Source of the DNA: Cinclus cinclus
Lineage: Eukaryota > Chordata > Aves > Passeriformes > Cinclidae
Assembly (NCBI RefSeq): GCF_963662255.1
Contig: NC_085048.1
Span: 96,373,729 to 96,437,728 of the forward strand
Direction: 5' to 3'
Length of the DNA stretch: 64,000 nt
Part shown: piece by piece, positions 62,133-64,000 of the stretch
How the letters are laid out: every line of letters begins with the position of its first letter
Numbering within the stretch: the stretch's first letter is position 1
Notes under the pieces: generated by a model
Told to the model about the DNA's origin: nothing
Databases searched by the model: none
Seen by the model: only the letters and a program-made list of their open reading frames with translations
Made by a program: the position numbers and the translations under genes

Positions 62133-62236
62133 GACACCCATCATTGCTGGGGGGCTGTTTGTGATCGACAAGGCCTGGTTCAACCACCTCGGGAAGTACG
62201 ACAGTGCCATGGACATCTGGGGTGGGGAAAACTTCG
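62133..62236 (+). CDS. GALNT14: GALNT14 coding exon (probably exon 9): AGGLFVIDK and WGGENF motifs
   Basis: This 104-bp exon completes the Lys codon and encodes in-window residues 234-267 plus one base: [16 protein letters not shown], then [18 protein letters not shown]. The Gly-Gly-Leu-Phe segment lines the sugar-nucleotide site. WGGEN (62218-62232) is the hallmark Gal/GalNAc-transferase motif at the acceptor side of the active site. All key residues are intact. NHLGKYD is GALNT16-like; [10 protein letters not shown] is GALNT14-like. The donor G|GTGAGT at 62237 is good. The next exon should begin AG plus a codon for Ile but lies outside the window. Confidence 0.97.
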
Positions 62237-64000
62237 GTGAGTTTTTCTTCATCCTCCTATGCCTTGCTGTATTGGCTTCCCTTTCTGAGTCATGCCAGAT
62301 GGATACAAGGTCATTTCAGATTTCGCTTTGAATGTTTTGGGTGGTTTCCCTCATAGGTTCATAGGTTGTGGTCTTAGAAGAGTGAGAGATCTAGCAACAA
62401 CGAATGATGAGAAGTGAGCAACTGTTGGTACTTGGGACTGCCTGCCTTCTGTGCTGCTTTGATTTTCTGTACCTTCAACCACACATTTTCAGCTTTGATG
62501 TTACCAAGAGATGAGAGAGCACTACGTGCACCCTCCTGTTCCTTCCTGATCTTATTTTCTCCTCAATAAAGTGAAGAATATATATTATTCCATTAATGAC
62601 AACATTTCCAAGCTATAAGCTGAGGTATCAGTCCCTCCTTGAGTTTGCAGAGTACCTGAAACTGTAGCTCCATCAGCATACAGCAGACAGGTAGCAAAGT
62701 ACCAGTGCTCCTTATCCATTCCTTTATCCCTGGATGGCTGAGCACTGCTTGGCTCTTTGTGATACTATCACTTTTTCTGCACCAAAAAAAAAGGTTGTGC
62801 TGATCTAAATTGTGTCACCTCTGGCCCTTACCATGTGGCAAGAGGGGCATGAAGAAATCTCCTGCAAGCACACTTAAGAAGGCACATAAAAGAGGTAACA
62901 GCCTGTCCCTTGTCTCCTTGCAGGCAGAGCTGGATTGGGCTGGGCTGTTCTCCCTTTGAAGCTGCAGTGATGCTGTGGATCAGAACAATAGACTGTACCC
63001 ATGAAAGAAGGGGGAGGCACTCAATGTCAGGCAGACAGATCAGAACCTGATTTTAATAGCTTGCACCTCTGGGGAGTGGGGCTAGCCAGGAAGAAAGGCT
63101 CTTGTGTCTCAACACACCCAGCAATGCTGTCAGTCATCAAAGGGAGCAGATGCTGCTGCCTTGCAGTAATCCATCCACAGCCTGGCACTGGTGTTTCCTT
63201 CACATGTCTTGTCCCTCTAGATATATTTTATTTATTTATATCTTGTTATGCAGTAGCAATCTCACTCTTTCATGCTTTCTTGCTGTGGGTGGGTATCCTG
63301 CGTCTGGACTGACCCAAAGTATCTGAGTGGGGTGGCTGTGAGGAAACCTGGGGAGGGAGTGGCAGCCCTCCCACTTTCCCTGCTGGATCAGTAGCCCAAA
63401 CAAAGCATTCCAGAAGGGAACTAGACATGAGAAGAGCGGGAGAGGGACTGCTGTGCTGTGTCTGACCTGCTGTCTGTCTGTGCTCCTCATTTGTCTCTGA
63501 CAGCAGCCAGCAGGAGCTGCTGCTGGGAGATGAACAGTGACAGGACAGCCTGCTCTTGGGAGAAGCTCCATCCTGGCAGCTTGTCCCATGCCCTGTAACA
63601 GCAGGCATCGTGCTCCTTATGCCTGGTTATCATCCATCCTGCAGAGGAGAGGTTTCCCTTACTGGTGCTGTGCCCCAGGGGGCTTAGTCCTGACCAAACA
63701 TGCACTGGCAGTGCTGCAGGGTGTACCAGGGCCTTGTGTGATAAAGGAAAGCATAATCAAGGTTAACATTGCAGCAATAAAGTGCCGGTCTGCATAGTGG
63801 CAGGGCAGATCCCATCTTGCCCATTGCCCTGGGAGCAGAAGCATGCCACGCTCATAGCTCCATCTCCTGCAGGTGCAGCAGGAGAAGGTGCAGGGGCAGC
63901 GTGTCCTATCTCTCCTTTGCACTGTGCTGGCCCTGGTCAGCTCTGGGCAGGGAATGGACAGCAGGAGCTGACCTGCTAGTTTCCAGCTCTTGCAGTGAAC
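62237..64000 (+). other. GALNT14: Start of the following GALNT14 intron (incomplete)
   Basis: Begins GTGAGT. The next expected exon (family motif SFRVWMCGGSLEI) was not found in any frame up to base 64000. If the donor is not used, the frame runs 31 codons to TGA at 62329-62331, and an AATAAA hexamer follows at 62565-62570. The rest is plain intron. Confidence 0.82.
62565..62570 (+). promoter_or_regulatory. AATAAA hexamer, possible intronic polyadenylation signal
   Basis: A canonical AATAAA in sense orientation lies about 330 bp after the WGGENF exon donor and 234 bp after the stop that read-through would meet. The downstream sequence is AT-rich rather than clearly GU-rich, so support for actual use is weak. 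By chance the hexamer is common in introns. Confidence 0.2.

Larger units (their letters stand above)
1..64000 (+). other. GALNT14: Partial GALNT14 gene (UDP-GalNAc:polypeptide GalNAc-transferase 14), internal exons
   Basis: Eight exons splice into one open frame of 802 nt (267 codons plus one base) with consistent phases at all seven junctions. The product is a GT27-family enzyme that transfers GalNAc from UDP-GalNAc to Ser/Thr of proteins in the Golgi lumen, the first step of mucin-type O-glycosylation. Assignment to GALNT14 rests on recalled family sequences: the DWDDLWDQF stem motif, [32 protein letters not shown] and [11 protein letters not shown] are GALNT14-like. The membrane-anchor exon lies upstream of the window. 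The third metal-binding His, the rest of the catalytic domain and the C-terminal ricin-type lectin domain lie downstream. The closest alternative is the sister gene GALNT16, or a GALNT14/16-related paralogue. No frameshift or stop was found, so the gene looks intact here. Confidence 0.88.

Noticed and set aside
23301..62236. Assigning the gene to GALNT16 or GALNT2
   Set aside because: Stem motif DWDDLWDQF and blocks [22 protein letters not shown] and [10 protein letters not shown] fit GALNT14 better. GALNT16 remains the second choice because of several shared residues.
1..64000. tRNA, rRNA, CRISPR, bacterial operon or prophage-like content
   Set aside because: No cloverleaf, direct-repeat array, Shine-Dalgarno-linked gene chain or phage gene was seen; exon-intron structure and CR1 fit vertebrate nuclear DNA.

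Overview
The window is vertebrate nuclear DNA, most likely from a bird. It holds the middle of one protein-coding gene on the + strand: eight short exons separated by long, stop-rich introns, all with GT..AG ends. Three truncated CR1 LINE 3' ends (around 30.1, 37.4 and 49.1 kb) and very low repeat density point to an avian, or at least sauropsid, genome. No bacterial gene order, CRISPR array, tRNA or rRNA was seen.

The gene is a polypeptide N-acetylgalactosaminyltransferase (GT27 family, EC 2.4.1.41), best matched to GALNT14. The spliced exons at 23301-23470, 42096-42194, 50691-50758, 53257-53322, 55394-55515, 59897-59984, 60649-60733 and 62133-62236 total 802 nt. They give one uninterrupted frame of 267 codons plus one base, and every junction is in phase. 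The product runs from the end of the lumenal stem through the nucleotide-binding half of the GT-A catalytic domain, including the metal-binding Asp-Ser-His and ending in the WGGENF motif. The first exon (cytosolic tail and membrane anchor) must lie upstream of base 1. The rest of the catalytic domain and the ricin-type lectin domain lie beyond base 64000. The enzyme starts mucin-type O-glycosylation in the Golgi by moving GalNAc from UDP-GalNAc to Ser/Thr.

Layout: bases 1-23300 are the 3' part of a very long first intron. Then come introns of about 18.6, 8.5, 2.5, 2.1, 4.4, 0.7 and 1.4 kb, and an incomplete last one. Most intron sequence is plain TG/CA-rich avian intron. Within it lie several AT-rich islands with homeodomain, POU or GATA-like motifs that look like candidate conserved noncoding elements, some simple-sequence and G-rich tracts, a 3-unit 35-bp minisatellite, and an unidentified ~63-bp dispersed repeat present twice.

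Points worth a second look: residues that mix GALNT14-like and GALNT16-like states; unusually weak splice signals around the first visible exon; a possible intronic polyadenylation form after the WGGENF exon; a duplicated 16-bp ATCAATTATKGGATAA motif; a 10-bp hairpin inside a candidate conserved element; and the dispersed repeat pair. I see no novel defence-like or multi-gene system. All other long open frames look like chance.
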